A stretch of 64,000 nucleotides of DNA. Origin: a virus. The notes beneath the pieces are model-generated. The model saw only the letters and a program-made list of their open reading frames with translations, made no database searches and was not told where the DNA came from. Made by a program: the position numbers and the translations under genes. Positions 1 to 9,648 of the stretch are shown here, one piece after another (positions within the stretch are counted from its first letter, which is position 1; each line of letters opens with the position of its first letter). The DNA lies in IMG/VR virus record IMGVR_UViG_3300044640_002737, positions 1 to 64,000 of that record; one strand, given 5' to 3'.

Positions 1-360
1 CCACTTGTTCCATCAGTACCACTTGTTCCATCAGTTCCACTTGTTCCATCAGTTCCACTTGTTCCATCAGTTCCTGAGGTTCCATCAGTTCCTGAGGTTC
101 CAGATGTTCCATCAGTTCCTGAGGTTCCACTTGTTCCATCGGTACCAGAAGTCCCATCGGTTCCACTTGTTCCATCAGTACCACTTGTTCCATCAGTACC
201 ACTTGTTCCATCAGTTCCACTTGTTCCATCAGTTCCACTTGTTCCATCAGTTCCTGAGGTTCCATCAGTTCCTGAGGTTCCAGATGTTCCATCAGTTCCT
301 GAGGTTCCACTTGTTCCATCGGTACCAGAAGTCCCATCGGTTCCACTTGTTCCATCAGTA
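1..360. repeat. Perfect 180-bp tandem duplication inside fibre gene
   Basis: Bases 1-180 and 181-360 are identical by direct comparison of the printed lines; identity ends at 361. The unit is exactly 60 codons, so the frame is kept. The array may continue to the left of the window. Confidence 0.95.
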
Positions 361-2078
361 CCTGATGTTCCATCGGTTCCACTTGTTCCATCGGTTCCAC
401 TTGTTCCATCGGTTCCACTTGTTCCATCAGTACCATTGGTTCCTGAAGATCCACTTGTTCCATCAGTACCACTTGTTCCATCAGTACCATTGGTTCCTGA
501 AGATCCGTTAGTACCATCGGTTCCTGATGTTCCATTAGTACCTGATGTTCCATCAGTTCCTGAAGATCCGTTAGTACCTGATGTTCCATCAGTTCCTGAA
601 GATCCGTTAGTACCATCGGTTCCTGATGTTCCATTAGTACCATTAGTACCTGATGTTCCATCGGTTCCTGAAGATCCATTAGTACCGTTAGTACCTGATG
701 TTCCATTAGTACCTGAAGTTCCACTGGTACCCGACGCACCACTTAATCCACTGGTACCATCGGTTCCTGATGATCCGTTAGTACCCGAAGTTCCATTAGT
801 ACCGTTAGTACCTGATGTTCCATCGGTTCCTGAAGATCCATTAGTACCATTGGTTCCTGAAGTTCCGTTAGTACCATTGGTTCCTGAAGTTCCGTTAGTA
901 CCATTGGTTCCCGATGTTCCATTGGTTCCAGATGTTCCATTAGTACCACTAGTACCTGATGTTCCATTAGTACCACTAGTACCCGATGTTCCATCGGTTC
1001 CATTAGTACCTGAAGTTCCATCGGTTCCATTAGTACCTGAAGTTCCTGATGATCCACCATTTATTGATACAGTGACATAATTATCGATATTTGTTATAGA
1101 ATCTATGCCATCTCCAGAAAATTGTAATCCTGTAGCTCCTGTGCTAATTATTTCACCGGATGTTCCATATATTGGTAAATCACCAGAGCCAGATCCAGAT
1201 CCTCCACCAGAACTTATTAATATAGCACTATTATCACTTATCTTTATATAAACTGGTTTAACTGGACCAGTGGCAGGTGCAGTATTACTTAAATTATTAA
1301 CGCCATTTACAGTATCAAGATAAAGAACGCTACCAGTAGGACCAGGAAGATTAGGTAAATCACTAACGTACTTACCAGAAGGCATTACAGTTAGATGTCC
1401 GGGATAAGGTAGATTACCACCTGAAACATACCCAAATAATTTATCAACCTCTAATTGAGATGTGGACGTAACCTTAACAAAAGTTGAATCAGTCGAAAGA
1501 TAAACAGGATCACCACCAGTTAATCCAGTAGTGTTGTCACCTGGGTTTATATAGAAAAACTTCTGATAATAATTTCTAAACTTAAATCTAGACTGTATGT
1601 CATGGAGCCAGTATGTGTAATCCGGAAGTTTACTACTCTGTAGCTGTATAGGATTTATTATAGGATCACCATTATCATCTAGGTCGAATATAATTATAGG
1701 TGAATCCTCTAAAGGAGCATTTGTACCTATCTGATCTGGTGAAGTTATAAGATTTAGAAAATCCGTATCTTCTAATATAACAGTTAAATTTGAATCGCCA
1801 CTAACCGAAACTATATCTATAATCTGATATGTATATCCATTAATCTGACCTATCCACATTCCTGCAGATAAATCCGCTGCTCTGTAAACATATGGAGTAG
1901 GAGTATTTGGATTGGAATGCTGCTGTATATTTACTCTTAGATTAACATTCCATCTATATGCAGTTCCATAATAAGGACTGGTTACATCACTATATGTCTG
2001 GTTAACAGAAGCTCCTCCTGATATAGCATATCCAGTGATTAATTTAGGTGGTAATATTAAAGATCTATCAAAATCCAT
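1..2078 (-). CDS. Collagen-like tail fibre protein (3' end outside window)
   Basis: The frame is open from the ATG at 2076-2078 to the window edge, so at least 692 residues are present and the C-terminus is missing. The first ~340 residues form a non-repetitive head (start MDFDRSLILPPKLI), presumably the virion attachment and shaft part. From about position 1064 down it turns into Gly-Thr/Ser-Asp/Asn/Ser-Gly repeats (GTSGTNGTDGTSG), a collagen-like shaft common in phage fibres. A perfect 180-bp tandem copy lies inside the repeat. Proline-rich open frames on the other strand are shadows of the repeat. Fibre role is inferred from architecture and neighbours; confidence is high for gene, moderate for role. 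Confidence 0.85.
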   Translation of the reverse strand, partial: MDFDRSLILPPKLITGYAISGGASVNQTYSDVTSPYYGTAYRWNVNLRVNIQQHSNPNTPTPYVYRAADLSAGMWIGQINGYTYQIIDIVSVSGDSNLTVILEDTDFLNLITSPDQIGTNAPLEDSPIIIFDLDDNGDPIINPIQLQSSKLPDYTYWLHDIQSRFKFRNYYQKFFYINPGDNTTGLTGGDPVYLSTDSTFVKVTSTSQLEVDKLFGYVSGGNLPYPGHLTVMPSGKYVSDLPNLPGPTGSVLYLDTVNGVNNLSNTAPATGPVKPVYIKISDNSAILISSGGGSGSGSGDLPIYGTSGEIISTGATGLQFSGDGIDSITNIDNYVTVSINGGSSGTSGTNGTDGTSGTNGTDGTSGTSGTNGTSGTSGTNGTSGTNGTSGTNGTNGTSGTNGTNGTSGTNGTNGSSGTDGTSGTNGTNGTSGTNGSSGTDGTSGLSGASGTSGTSGTNGTSGTNGTNGSSGTDGTSGTNGTNGTSGTDGTNGSSGTDGTSGTNGSSGTDGTSGTNGTSGTDGTNGSSGTNGTDGTSGTDGTSGSSGTNGTDGTSGTDGTSGTDGTSGTDGTSGTDGTSGTDGTSGTDGTSGTSGTDGTSGTSGTDGTSGTDGTSGTDGTSGTDGTSGTDGTSGTDGTSGTDGTSGTDGTSGTSGTDGTSGTSGTDGTSGTDGTSGTDGTSGTDGTSGTDGTS
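360..1064. repeat. Degenerate collagen-like coding repeat
   Basis: Nine-base periodicity (variants of CCATCAGTACC/CCATTAGTACC on the + strand) encodes G-T-x-G triplet-type repeats on the minus strand. It is coding repeat DNA of the fibre gene, not a CRISPR: there are no unique spacers. Confidence 0.9.
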
Positions 2079-2134
2079 TTATCAGTTTTATATTGTCTAT
2101 TAAAGGTCTAAAAAAATTAGCCATATATTATTTA

Positions 2135-2923
2135 TTAAAGGGTCAAACCAAAAGCCCAAACGATATCTACCGTACCCGAGCTACTCGCTGCACCGGTATT
2201 TGAACTATTTACACCATATACGGTGAAAGCATTTTTGGTTGGGTTACTAGCTAATGTAAACTGTGCAGGTGAAGTACCCACCGGGGATTTAATAAATATA
2301 TTAGAAGCATTGGTAGCATGTGTAGCTAGACTCATAGGTGATGTTCCCTCATTATGGGTAATTGTTATATTATTACCTGAATTAGTAAGGCTATAATTCC
2401 AACTTGGTCCAGTTAAAGGCTCTCCATCAGGTCCTCTACTACTAGTAAATTGGCTAAAGTCAGATCCATTTAGTTCAAGGCTAACTGAAAAATATGGAGT
2501 ATAATAAGGTGTTAAAGTAACAAACTTATCGCTAGCAGTTAATCCAAATCCGTTAAAATCTAAACCAGTAGCACCGGTAACTCCTTCCCCATTAACAAAT
2601 ATATTAAATGAACTAGATCCTCCAGCTCCATTAGCCAGAGATACTGTAGCTTCCGTTGATGTTGTAACACTAACATTAAAATCGTCGCTGAAGTTAATAG
2701 TATTTGTCGGTGATAGTATCGTAGCACCACCTTTTTTAACTATTAAACCAGCACCAGTAACTCCACCTGTCCAATAAGATAGGTCATTCCAGTATGTTGT
2801 TCCATCTCCTATTTTTATATAGGTGGTATCCGTTTCGTATCCAATTTCACCATCCAATAAAATAGGATTGTTTATAGACCATTTAAGAGCTACGTCTCTT
2901 CTTATTTGTATTCTAAATGCCAT
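2135..2923 (-). CDS. Mtd_N-type fibre/structural protein (262 aa)
   Basis: The N-terminus (IQIRRDVALKWSINNPIL, then GEIGYETDTTYIKIGDGTTY) matches the short domain at the start of the Bordetella phage major tropism determinant and many phage fibres (Mtd_N type). The rest is a Ser/Thr/Gly-rich beta-like body without collagen repeats. Two further genes here (28050-29609 and 29723-30361) share the same head domain. A virion adhesin or fibre role is inferred from that domain and from position between fibre and tail genes. Confidence 0.75.
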   Translation of the reverse strand: MAFRIQIRRDVALKWSINNPILLDGEIGYETDTTYIKIGDGTTYWNDLSYWTGGVTGAGLIVKKGGATILSPTNTINFSDDFNVSVTTSTEATVSLANGAGGSSSFNIFVNGEGVTGATGLDFNGFGLTASDKFVTLTPYYTPYFSVSLELNGSDFSQFTSSRGPDGEPLTGPSWNYSLTNSGNNITITHNEGTSPMSLATHATNASNIFIKSPVGTSPAQFTLASNPTKNAFTVYGVNSSNTGAASSSGTVDIVWAFGLTL

Positions 2924-2937
2924 TTTATTCTATTTTT

Positions 2938-3231
2938 TTATATTCCATTTTTTCTTGCAGGAAATACACCGCCGACAATAGGTGCAATAAATTGCGAACT
3001 ATCACCTGAGTCACCACCATCCAATATATCTCTAAATGAATCACCCACCGGGTTAGTGTTGCTATAGAAATTACCAGATGCTTTAACCTCTATGGATGCA
3101 CCTGAATCTGATTTCTTAACATAATTTTTACCAGTACCAACGAAATAAAGCTGATCTTCAGTCTGGCTGTTACTACCATCTATTATTCTAGATGTTAATG
3201 GGAGTAAATTTATATCGTAATTGGAAGCCAC
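2938..3231 (-). CDS. Small hypothetical structural-region protein (97 aa)
   Basis: No family was recognised. The protein is short, Ser/Gly/Asp-rich, lacks a signal peptide and ends 14 bases upstream of the Mtd_N gene, so it is probably co-transcribed with it. A class B promoter (3251-3261) lies just upstream of its ATG. By context it may be a small virion protein. Confidence 0.55.
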   Translation of the reverse strand: MASNYDINLLPLTSRIIDGSNSQTEDQLYFVGTGKNYVKKSDSGASIEVKASGNFYSNTNPVGDSFRDILDGGDSGDSSQFIAPIVGGVFPARKNGI

Positions 3232-3250
3232 TTTTTAATAATTCTTTAGT

Positions 3251-3261
3251 GTATATATTCA
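3251..3261 (-). promoter_or_regulatory. Class B promoter motif
   Basis: TGAATATATAC on the minus strand, followed by an A-rich stretch, 20 bases before the 97-aa gene. Same motif as other sites before virion genes. Confidence 0.5.
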
Positions 3262-3353
3262 TTTCCAAAATACTAATCTACCTGATATTATATCCTTTTC
3301 CGGATATGTTCAATATTACTAATATTTACTCCAAAAAAAGTATTGAATGCAGT

Positions 3354-4100
3354 TTATAAAATCTCTCTATTTTCAGAATCTATAGATTTTTTACTAATAA
3401 CCTCATTCATTTTTATACCAGCTTGCATAAGATTACCTCTAAATCTTTCAGTTGATAAATCCTTCTCTGGAAAATATGTCTCCATAGCAACCGAAAAATT
3501 AAATTGTATATAATCGTTACTGGCATAACTAAATTCTAATTGCTTATTGATTTCATAACTTTCCGGAAATCCAACCTGAACGGGTATTCTGAATCCCTGA
3601 TACTCAAAACTATATGTGTATGTTTTATAAAAAGTTGATATAACTGATTGATATATCTTAAATGCATCGAGCATAGTGTCGACCTTCATAGCAACGTTAA
3701 ATGATAAATTAAGAGGTACAGAATTTGTATATGATGAATATGTTTTCATCTCGCCCTCAAGGGATTCTTTAGCGTATGTCATCCTGGTAAATTTATTACC
3801 TAGACCTCCCGTATTAATTTCAGATGATTGCATGGTAACTATACCTCTAGGAAGTACATCATAGTTACCCTCGGCAATAGTTTTATCCGTTAGACATTCC
3901 TTGTATTCTATAAAGAAATCTTGTAAAAAAGATTCATCACCGGTCATTGAATAAAAGAAAGGAACAAAGACCTCTAAAACTTCCTGTTTATCATTTACTT
4001 GTATATAAGTTAGCTTATCATTAAAAGATCTTATCAGACCCATAATTACACCTCTTAAAAATACATCATCCGTGTTATATTTTTCTAAAAATCCTGACAT
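3354..4100 (-). CDS. Tail completion/sheath stabiliser, T4 gp15-like
   Basis: The order of features resembles T4 gp15: an N-terminal stretch FLRGVIMGLIRSFNDK with conserved hydrophobic periodicity, then VFVPFFYSMTGDES, a central LPRGIVTMQSSEIN, a segment VPLNLSFNVAMKVDTMLDAF corresponding to the gp15 region before its EQILPYF, and a C-terminal IQFNFSVAMETYFPE. gp15 caps the sheath and joins tail to head in myoviruses. Length 248 aa is close to gp15 (about 270). The match is by eye from remembered sequence, so the call is moderate. It sits 2 bases downstream of the PKD-domain gene, suggesting one structural operon. Confidence 0.6.
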   Translation of the reverse strand: MSGFLEKYNTDDVFLRGVIMGLIRSFNDKLTYIQVNDKQEVLEVFVPFFYSMTGDESFLQDFFIEYKECLTDKTIAEGNYDVLPRGIVTMQSSEINTGGLGNKFTRMTYAKESLEGEMKTYSSYTNSVPLNLSFNVAMKVDTMLDAFKIYQSVISTFYKTYTYSFEYQGFRIPVQVGFPESYEINKQLEFSYASNDYIQFNFSVAMETYFPEKDLSTERFRGNLMQAGIKMNEVISKKSIDSENREIL

Positions 4101-4102
4101 AG

Positions 4103-5032
4103 TTAATTTGTTACTATCACAAAGTTATTTTTTGTTTTTGCTGTGGATCCTGCAGAATTAGAAGCTGTTAAAGTAACAGTATAATTTCCAGTGGCACCAT
4201 AAGCAACTATTGGATTCTGAGCGGTACTTCCCGTTGGATTTGCGCTAGGTCCAAATTGCCAATTCCATCCGGTTGGTGCAAACTGCCAAGGGCTTCTAAC
4301 TGAGTTATCTATAAATGCAACAGTACCTCCAGGAATTATAGAAACACTGGATGTTGCACCAGTGGAGCTTATAAAATCGGTATATGGTGGGGTTGGTATA
4401 GGTCCTTTTCTGCTTGTTACCCCGTCTGGTGTTGAATCAAAATCTGGATATCCAATTGGTATGTTGTCCAGCCTTCCTGGGGTGACCTGTACAAGAATAG
4501 TTATTTCAGAATATCTTATTTGAAGTGGTGTACCTGAATCATTAACATATTTTGGATGTGAAAATGAATCGTTAGTATATTGATCCTTAGTTAATGGTGT
4601 TATCTTAGTGTCGGACATACCCAAAAGCTCAGAACACGTTTTAACACTCATTGGGCTTAGAGTAATGACAACAGCAAAAGCTAATAATTTTCCCTCTATG
4701 CCTAATTGAACATTCATATTATCATATTTAATGAAAAAATATGAGTAGGTAACAGGTTTATTTATTATAGGAATATTAGCAGATGAAACTACATCGGTTG
4801 GATATATTTCTCTTATCTGTGGTCTGGGCTTAAGTAATCCTATTCCGAGTATTCCCTCCCCGCTAGTGCTAGGAACAAATGATGTTGATGGAACACTAAC
4901 AAGCTCCGGTATCTTATCTTTAGAATTAACTATATCCTTTACCTCCTGTCTAGGTGTAGGAGCTATTCTGATTTTATCAGCATCTATAGTTTGTCTTCCC
5001 CTTATTACTTTTCTAGGAATTCCTTCTTTCAA
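4103..5032 (-). CDS. Virion protein with C-terminal PKD domain (309 aa)
   Basis: Residues ~225-309 form a PKD-type beta-sandwich: the SIIPGGTVAFIDNS start, a WQF element, and the ending GNYTVTLTASNSAGSTAKTK. PKD domains act as glycan or protein contact modules and are common in Bacteroidota surface proteins. The N-terminal ~220 residues were not recognised, but TYSYFFIKYDNMNVQLGIEG and the neighbou­ring gp15-like gene suggest a tail or neck protein. A class B promoter lies at 5046-5056. Confidence 0.6.
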   Translation of the reverse strand: MKEGIPRKVIRGRQTIDADKIRIAPTPRQEVKDIVNSKDKIPELVSVPSTSFVPSTSGEGILGIGLLKPRPQIREIYPTDVVSSANIPIINKPVTYSYFFIKYDNMNVQLGIEGKLLAFAVVITLSPMSVKTCSELLGMSDTKITPLTKDQYTNDSFSHPKYVNDSGTPLQIRYSEITILVQVTPGRLDNIPIGYPDFDSTPDGVTSRKGPIPTPPYTDFISSTGATSSVSIIPGGTVAFIDNSVRSPWQFAPTGWNWQFGPSANPTGSTAQNPIVAYGATGNYTVTLTASNSAGSTAKTKNNFVIVTN

Positions 5033-5045
5033 AACTTTTTTTATT

Positions 5046-5056
5046 CTATATATTCG
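5046..5056 (-). promoter_or_regulatory. Class B promoter motif
   Basis: CGAATATATAG on the minus strand followed by AATAAAAAAAG, 14 bases before the PKD-domain virion gene. Confidence 0.5.
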
Positions 5057-5071
5057 ATATAGAATATTAGT

Positions 5072-6736
5072 CTAGAATTTATTTATAAGTATGGATGAAA
5101 AATTATTAGTTTTCTTAACCTCTAGCTTCCAATCGAATATCTCATGGGGCATTGGTGCATGGTTTATTACAAATATATTTAATCCCATTTCTCTGGAATT
5201 TTTTCTCAATATCGATAATATGGAATTAACCCCCTCCGGATCAACAGAGCTAAAAAGCTCATCCAGAAACAGCAAATTAATAGAACTAAATTTAAGCTTC
5301 ATTAATTTCATTACTGCAATAAGTACCACAAAATCGACTTTTTTCATTTCACCAGTACTAAGTGTCTGCGGGGGTATTTCTATTCCCATATGGTAAATTA
5401 TAGCTTTAAATTCCTCATCAAATACAACTCTATATTCGAGCTGAAGATCCAATAGCAATTCAGATATTTCGGTGTTTAATGAGGGTAATATAGTTTTTAT
5501 TGCCATTTGTTTAACCCCCTTTTCGCTTAATATATCATCTATTGTCTTTAACCAATTGTTTTTTTCTATTGTAGTAAAGCTAGAAGCCTCAAGTGTACTC
5601 TTATCGGATTCTAATTTATTGATTATCCTTTCCAATGAATTAATTTCCTTCCCGTCTTTTTTATCCTCCATGTTTTTGATCTCAGCAAGTATTGCTTTTA
5701 TTCTAAGATCAATTTTTTGACTCTTCTCAGAAAGTTCAGATTTAAGTGTTCTGTTCTCTGATTCTCTTCTTTTAAGACTAATCAATGTGTTCTCATATTC
5801 ACCCAATTCGGAAAATCTAATTTCACTCTCCGTTTTTAAAGATTCCTTTAATGCTTCGTGATGTTCTCCGGATAGATCGCTTTCACAGGTCGGACATTTA
5901 TCAGAATCATAAAGCTTCAATCTTCTTTCCAAATCCTGATATTTACTTCTGGTCTCTATTAGATTCCTATTCGAGTCATATATCAATGCGGTTAGTTCAT
6001 CCTCATTTTTTTTAAAATCTCCAACCACTTTAGAGTGTTCAATCTGGAGGGTTTTAAATTTATCCAATGCACCATTTAGCTTGGATATTTCTTCAGTTGA
6101 TTCCTTTTCTATCTCAGCTAATAAGGATTCCATCTCGTTATTTGAATGGTCGATGCTTTTCTTGGTCGATTCAATTTTACCAACAAGTATATCTAGTGAC
6201 TCTTTTATTCTTTTTACTTCACCTTTTAAGATCTCTCTCATCTGGTTAAGTATATGGAATCCAAATATTTTATCAACTATGGCTCTCTTATCTTGAGCAC
6301 TCATTTTAATAAAAGATTTAAAATCGTTGATGGATAAAGATATGGTATTATTAAAAACATAGTACGGTATACCGATAAGATCATCAGTTAAATAATCCTG
6401 CACTGGATTTTTTCCTGCTTGCTCATAAAGGATACCATTTATATAAAGATTAAAAACTGATGGTTCTAATCCACGTTCAACCGTAACAACCTTTCCGTTA
6501 TTTTCAAATTCAATTTTAACCCAGGCGTGACCGTTTATACGATTCGGAATGTCGCCTAATTTTTTACCCTCTACTTTTCCATATAGGCCAAATGCTATAA
6601 CTTGGGAGATTGTTGTCTTACCCGCACCATTTTCACCAACTATCTGGAACAAAGAAGAATCAGAAGGAAATTCGAGAATTTGTTTTTTATTTCCGTACGA
6701 AGAAAAGTTCTTCCATTCAATCTTAATTATTTTCAT
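5072..6736 (-). CDS. 46: Recombination nuclease ATPase subunit, gp46/SbcC/Rad50-like
   Basis: An SMC-like ATPase partner of the gp47 nuclease that processes DNA ends for recombination-dependent replication. Visible elements in order: Walker A GENGAGKTT near residue 37, long coiled coil, zinc hook CPTC near the middle, ABC signature LSTGEMKK, Walker B NLLFLDELFSS, and a His switch VINHAPM. Length 554 aa matches T4 gp46 (560). The start overlaps the stop of gp47 by ATGA (6733-6736), indicating translational coupling. Confidence 0.93.
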   Translation of the reverse strand: MKIIKIEWKNFSSYGNKKQILEFPSDSSLFQIVGENGAGKTTISQVIAFGLYGKVEGKKLGDIPNRINGHAWVKIEFENNGKVVTVERGLEPSVFNLYINGILYEQAGKNPVQDYLTDDLIGIPYYVFNNTISLSINDFKSFIKMSAQDKRAIVDKIFGFHILNQMREILKGEVKRIKESLDILVGKIESTKKSIDHSNNEMESLLAEIEKESTEEISKLNGALDKFKTLQIEHSKVVGDFKKNEDELTALIYDSNRNLIETRSKYQDLERRLKLYDSDKCPTCESDLSGEHHEALKESLKTESEIRFSELGEYENTLISLKRRESENRTLKSELSEKSQKIDLRIKAILAEIKNMEDKKDGKEINSLERIINKLESDKSTLEASSFTTIEKNNWLKTIDDILSEKGVKQMAIKTILPSLNTEISELLLDLQLEYRVVFDEEFKAIIYHMGIEIPPQTLSTGEMKKVDFVVLIAVMKLMKLKFSSINLLFLDELFSSVDPEGVNSILSILRKNSREMGLNIFVINHAPMPHEIFDWKLEVKKTNNFSSILINKF

Positions 6737-7848
6737 GATATTTTTTGATCTTGATTCTGAGTTATTACTAGTTGATGTAATTTATTAATGCTACTGACCA
6801 ATTTTTCCTTTGTTTCGTCATCCTTATCTAGAGCACCAACATATTCCTTTATAAAACTCATAACATTAAATTGTCTGCCATCAGCATCAATCATCTGCTG
6901 CGATAGATTATTGGATTGATCAGGATCATATGGATGAAACTTTAAAGATCTCTGTGAAGTTATGGTATCAGTTAAAATACTTAGAGGAGCTTTTAAAGAC
7001 ATGATGGGATCGATCATAATATCTATAAAATTATTTCTAAATATGGGTTCAAGCTGATCTATTGTGGATTCGAGGATCTGTGAGAAAAATATTTTCTTGA
7101 ATTTAGGAGAGAAATCATTAACAAAAACTGTCTCCTCCATTGTATTAAGATCCAACATAGTTATGGACTTTTGGTTATCCATATCAGATCTCGTTATCTC
7201 ATAAGGAGATCCTAACATATTTATATTATCCTGTTTTTGCGCATAATGAATATGACCCGAATAAACTCTTCCAAATTTGTTGAATTTTTCTGTGCTAGCA
7301 CCTGTTTCTACAGTCGTATAGCGATTAAACTTTAAACCCCTGATATCAGTATGGCAACATAGAACATCGTGTGGTAGCGAGCTTTCTAGAGTGTCAATCT
7401 CCTCTTCGTGATCCTTTCTCCACGGCATAAAGAAAAACTTCTTGTCATTAAGAATTGCAGATCTAGGTTCTTCGAAGACGGTTATACCAGGTATCCATTT
7501 TATGGTCTTCAATGAATTTACATCATTTGCTGTTCTCCCCCATATATCATGATTGCCCACTATAAAATATACGCCATCCTGGAATATCTTAGAAAATTCC
7601 TCCGCAACATCTATACCTAAATTAAGTACTTTAAGATTTATACTCTGTCTTGAGTCGAAAAAATCTCCAAGATGTACAAGAACATCACCTTCTTTATAAT
7701 TATTTCTAACTAAAGGGAAAAACCAATCAAAAAAATATTCTCTAATCTGTTCTATCCATTCATTCGAATTATTACGTACTCCTAAATGTGTATCAGTAAT
7801 AAACCAAACTCTTTTGGCTTCAGCGTTAGTAATTATTTGGTTATCCAT
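6733..7848 (-). CDS. 47: Recombination nuclease subunit, gp47/SbcD/Mre11-like
   Basis: A calcineurin-like metallophosphoesterase. Metal-binding motifs appear in order: FITDTHLG, HLGDFFDS, VGNHDIWG, a later CHTDIRG and SGHIHYAQ. With gp46 it forms the Mre11-Rad50-type complex. Length 371 aa compares with 339 in T4. It is the upstream member of the coupled pair and begins 13 bases after the end of an unknown 154-aa gene. Confidence 0.93.
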   Translation of the reverse strand: MDNQIITNAEAKRVWFITDTHLGVRNNSNEWIEQIREYFFDWFFPLVRNNYKEGDVLVHLGDFFDSRQSINLKVLNLGIDVAEEFSKIFQDGVYFIVGNHDIWGRTANDVNSLKTIKWIPGITVFEEPRSAILNDKKFFFMPWRKDHEEEIDTLESSLPHDVLCCHTDIRGLKFNRYTTVETGASTEKFNKFGRVYSGHIHYAQKQDNINMLGSPYEITRSDMDNQKSITMLDLNTMEETVFVNDFSPKFKKIFFSQILESTIDQLEPIFRNNFIDIMIDPIMSLKAPLSILTDTITSQRSLKFHPYDPDQSNNLSQQMIDADGRQFNVMSFIKEYVGALDKDDETKEKLVSSINKLHQLVITQNQDQKIS

Positions 7849-7861
7849 TCTATTATCAAAT

Positions 7862-8326
7862 TTAAAAAAGTCTACTTATTTTTCTTTTAGTTAAAATACT
7901 ATACTTAACTTCCAATTCATTAATTATTAACTCCTTGTATTTTATAGGTGCAATTTCATACGCCTTGGTATATGAAATTTGTATATAGTCACATATAGAA
8001 ACAAATTTTTCGGAAAATGTATATTCTGTTTCCTCCAGTTTTTCAAGAACTTCCTGAAATAAATGAGGCACCAAATCCTTTGGTATTTTTTTCTTATAAC
8101 TAAGTGGGAACCATCTGGAATCCTGAAATGCCTGATATATAAGTTCCTCTAATTTTTTTCTATAAACATAATCCTCCTCATCATAAGACTCACTTAATAT
8201 ATTATGGGTCTGATCCAGTTCGAAACTATCATTATAATCATTATCTTTTGTCGGATTGTTATGTGCTCCGAATATTTTATCACCTAATTGTTTCTTAGGG
8301 GCTTCATTGTTTTCATTTTCGTCCAT
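7862..8326 (-). CDS. Unknown protein in replication cluster (154 aa)
   Basis: Not recognised. The N-terminal ~60 residues are acidic and Asn-rich and look disordered; the rest (from about YRKKLEELIYQAFQDSRWFP) looks helical. It lies between gp47 and the helicase with short spacers, so a role in replication or recombination, such as a loader or adaptor, is only inferred from position. Confidence 0.6.
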   Translation of the reverse strand: MDENENNEAPKKQLGDKIFGAHNNPTKDNDYNDSFELDQTHNILSESYDEEDYVYRKKLEELIYQAFQDSRWFPLSYKKKIPKDLVPHLFQEVLEKLEETEYTFSEKFVSICDYIQISYTKAYEIAPIKYKELIINELEVKYSILTKRKISRLF

Positions 8327-8343
8327 TTCTTTATGGATTATTT

Positions 8344-9645
8344 TTACTCAACGTGCATAGCAACATTGATATCTTCGGATATTCTCATGTATTTGTAATC
8401 AACAGAAAATACCTTGTATGCATTTTTATAGCCATCATCACGATTGGCTAGAATCTTAAGCTTATATTCCTTATTAGCATACATAAGTGGGTCTTGGATT
8501 ATACCAAACATACCATCAACGGTTGCAACTAAACCAGAAGATTCCGCTGCGGAATTTATGCTTAAATCAGAAGCATCGAAATCACCTTGTTTTGTTTGTG
8601 TAGCAGTAATAATGGACCATTGATTTGACATTGCCATACCTCTTAAATCCTCCGCTAACTGTTTAATCTTCATATAAGTGTTTTCCGAATTCGGATTTCT
8701 CCAATTCTTCATAATGTTAATATAATCAATAATAATTACCTTAAATTTAATACCTTTAATTTCCTCCATCTTCTTCAAGTAATTCTCAACGTCATTAACA
8801 GATGCCTGTGAGGTAGGAAATTCCTTAATCAATAATTGACCGGGAACTCTTAAATTCTCATAAGTAATTGAACCTAATTTTTTCTTAATAGCCTGCTCAT
8901 CGTTACTTAATGCCTCGTATTCTTTAACAGGAATACCAAGAATATTAGCTCCCATTCTCTTCACGTATTTCCTATCTGACATCTCCAAAGATAATACAGC
9001 AACATTATGACCACTCTTAACTGCCTGTGCAGCGATATTACCTAACCATAAAGATTTACCAACTTTAGGCATACCCATGAATACATAAAGAGCCTTAGCG
9101 GAGAAACCCCCACCAAGCACAGTATCTATGAAAGGATATCCGCTCGAGAAAGTATTATGTGTTAACTGCTTGTGGTTTTCAGCTTTGAAAAAATCCAGAC
9201 CCTCATCAAATGAAAAATCTATATTGTTTCGCTCAACTATTATATTTTTGAATGTGTCTATTACTGTTTTTATATTCTCCGAAGATACTGGAGTTGATTG
9301 AATATATTTAAGAGCATCAACAGCGGATTTTGTTAAGTTCTTATATTCTATAAAAAATTCGGTGGTTTCCTTTAACCAAGAATCCTCATATCTACTTAAA
9401 TCAATATCATAAATGGAACGAATTTCTGTAGCATTAACCTTGTCTACATTACCGGAAAGTTTGAAAGCTTCTATCAACTGATCTGAGCTAGGCATTTCGT
9501 GGTACTTGTCCCAAAATTCCTTAACTGCAACAAACATTTCACCAAAAGATTCATTCTTAAAGAATTCTCTTTTACAAGTTTCCAGATATGTTGCACTTTC
9601 TAGTGCATATCTAAGTATTACATTTTCCGAATGTGATAAATCCAT
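8344..9645 (-). CDS. 41: Replicative DNA helicase, DnaB/gp41-like
   Basis: RecA-fold hexameric helicase that unwinds DNA at the fork. The C-terminal motor begins at SGYPFIDTVLGGGFSAKALY; Walker A is GMPKVGKSLW, H1a/Walker B region VIIIDYINIMK, and a sensor-like ATQTKQGD follows. The N-terminal ~150 residues are helical as in gp41. Length 433 aa (T4 gp41 is 475). It is followed 3 bases upstream in the operon by a 98-aa unknown and then UvsX. Confidence 0.9.
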   Translation of the reverse strand: MDLSHSENVILRYALESATYLETCKREFFKNESFGEMFVAVKEFWDKYHEMPSSDQLIEAFKLSGNVDKVNATEIRSIYDIDLSRYEDSWLKETTEFFIEYKNLTKSAVDALKYIQSTPVSSENIKTVIDTFKNIIVERNNIDFSFDEGLDFFKAENHKQLTHNTFSSGYPFIDTVLGGGFSAKALYVFMGMPKVGKSLWLGNIAAQAVKSGHNVAVLSLEMSDRKYVKRMGANILGIPVKEYEALSNDEQAIKKKLGSITYENLRVPGQLLIKEFPTSQASVNDVENYLKKMEEIKGIKFKVIIIDYINIMKNWRNPNSENTYMKIKQLAEDLRGMAMSNQWSIITATQTKQGDFDASDLSINSAAESSGLVATVDGMFGIIQDPLMYANKEYKLKILANRDDGYKNAYKVFSVDYKYMRISEDINVAMHVE

Positions 9646-9648
9646 TTA

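Noticed and set aside
1-1064. Possible CRISPR array
   Set aside because: Repeats are contiguous, in coding frame and lack unique spacers.
436-1080. Long Val-Pro-rich ORF on the + strand across the fibre repeats
   Set aside because: It is the antisense shadow of the collagen-like repeat; the opposite strand has the longer frame with a non-repetitive start and continues beyond the window.
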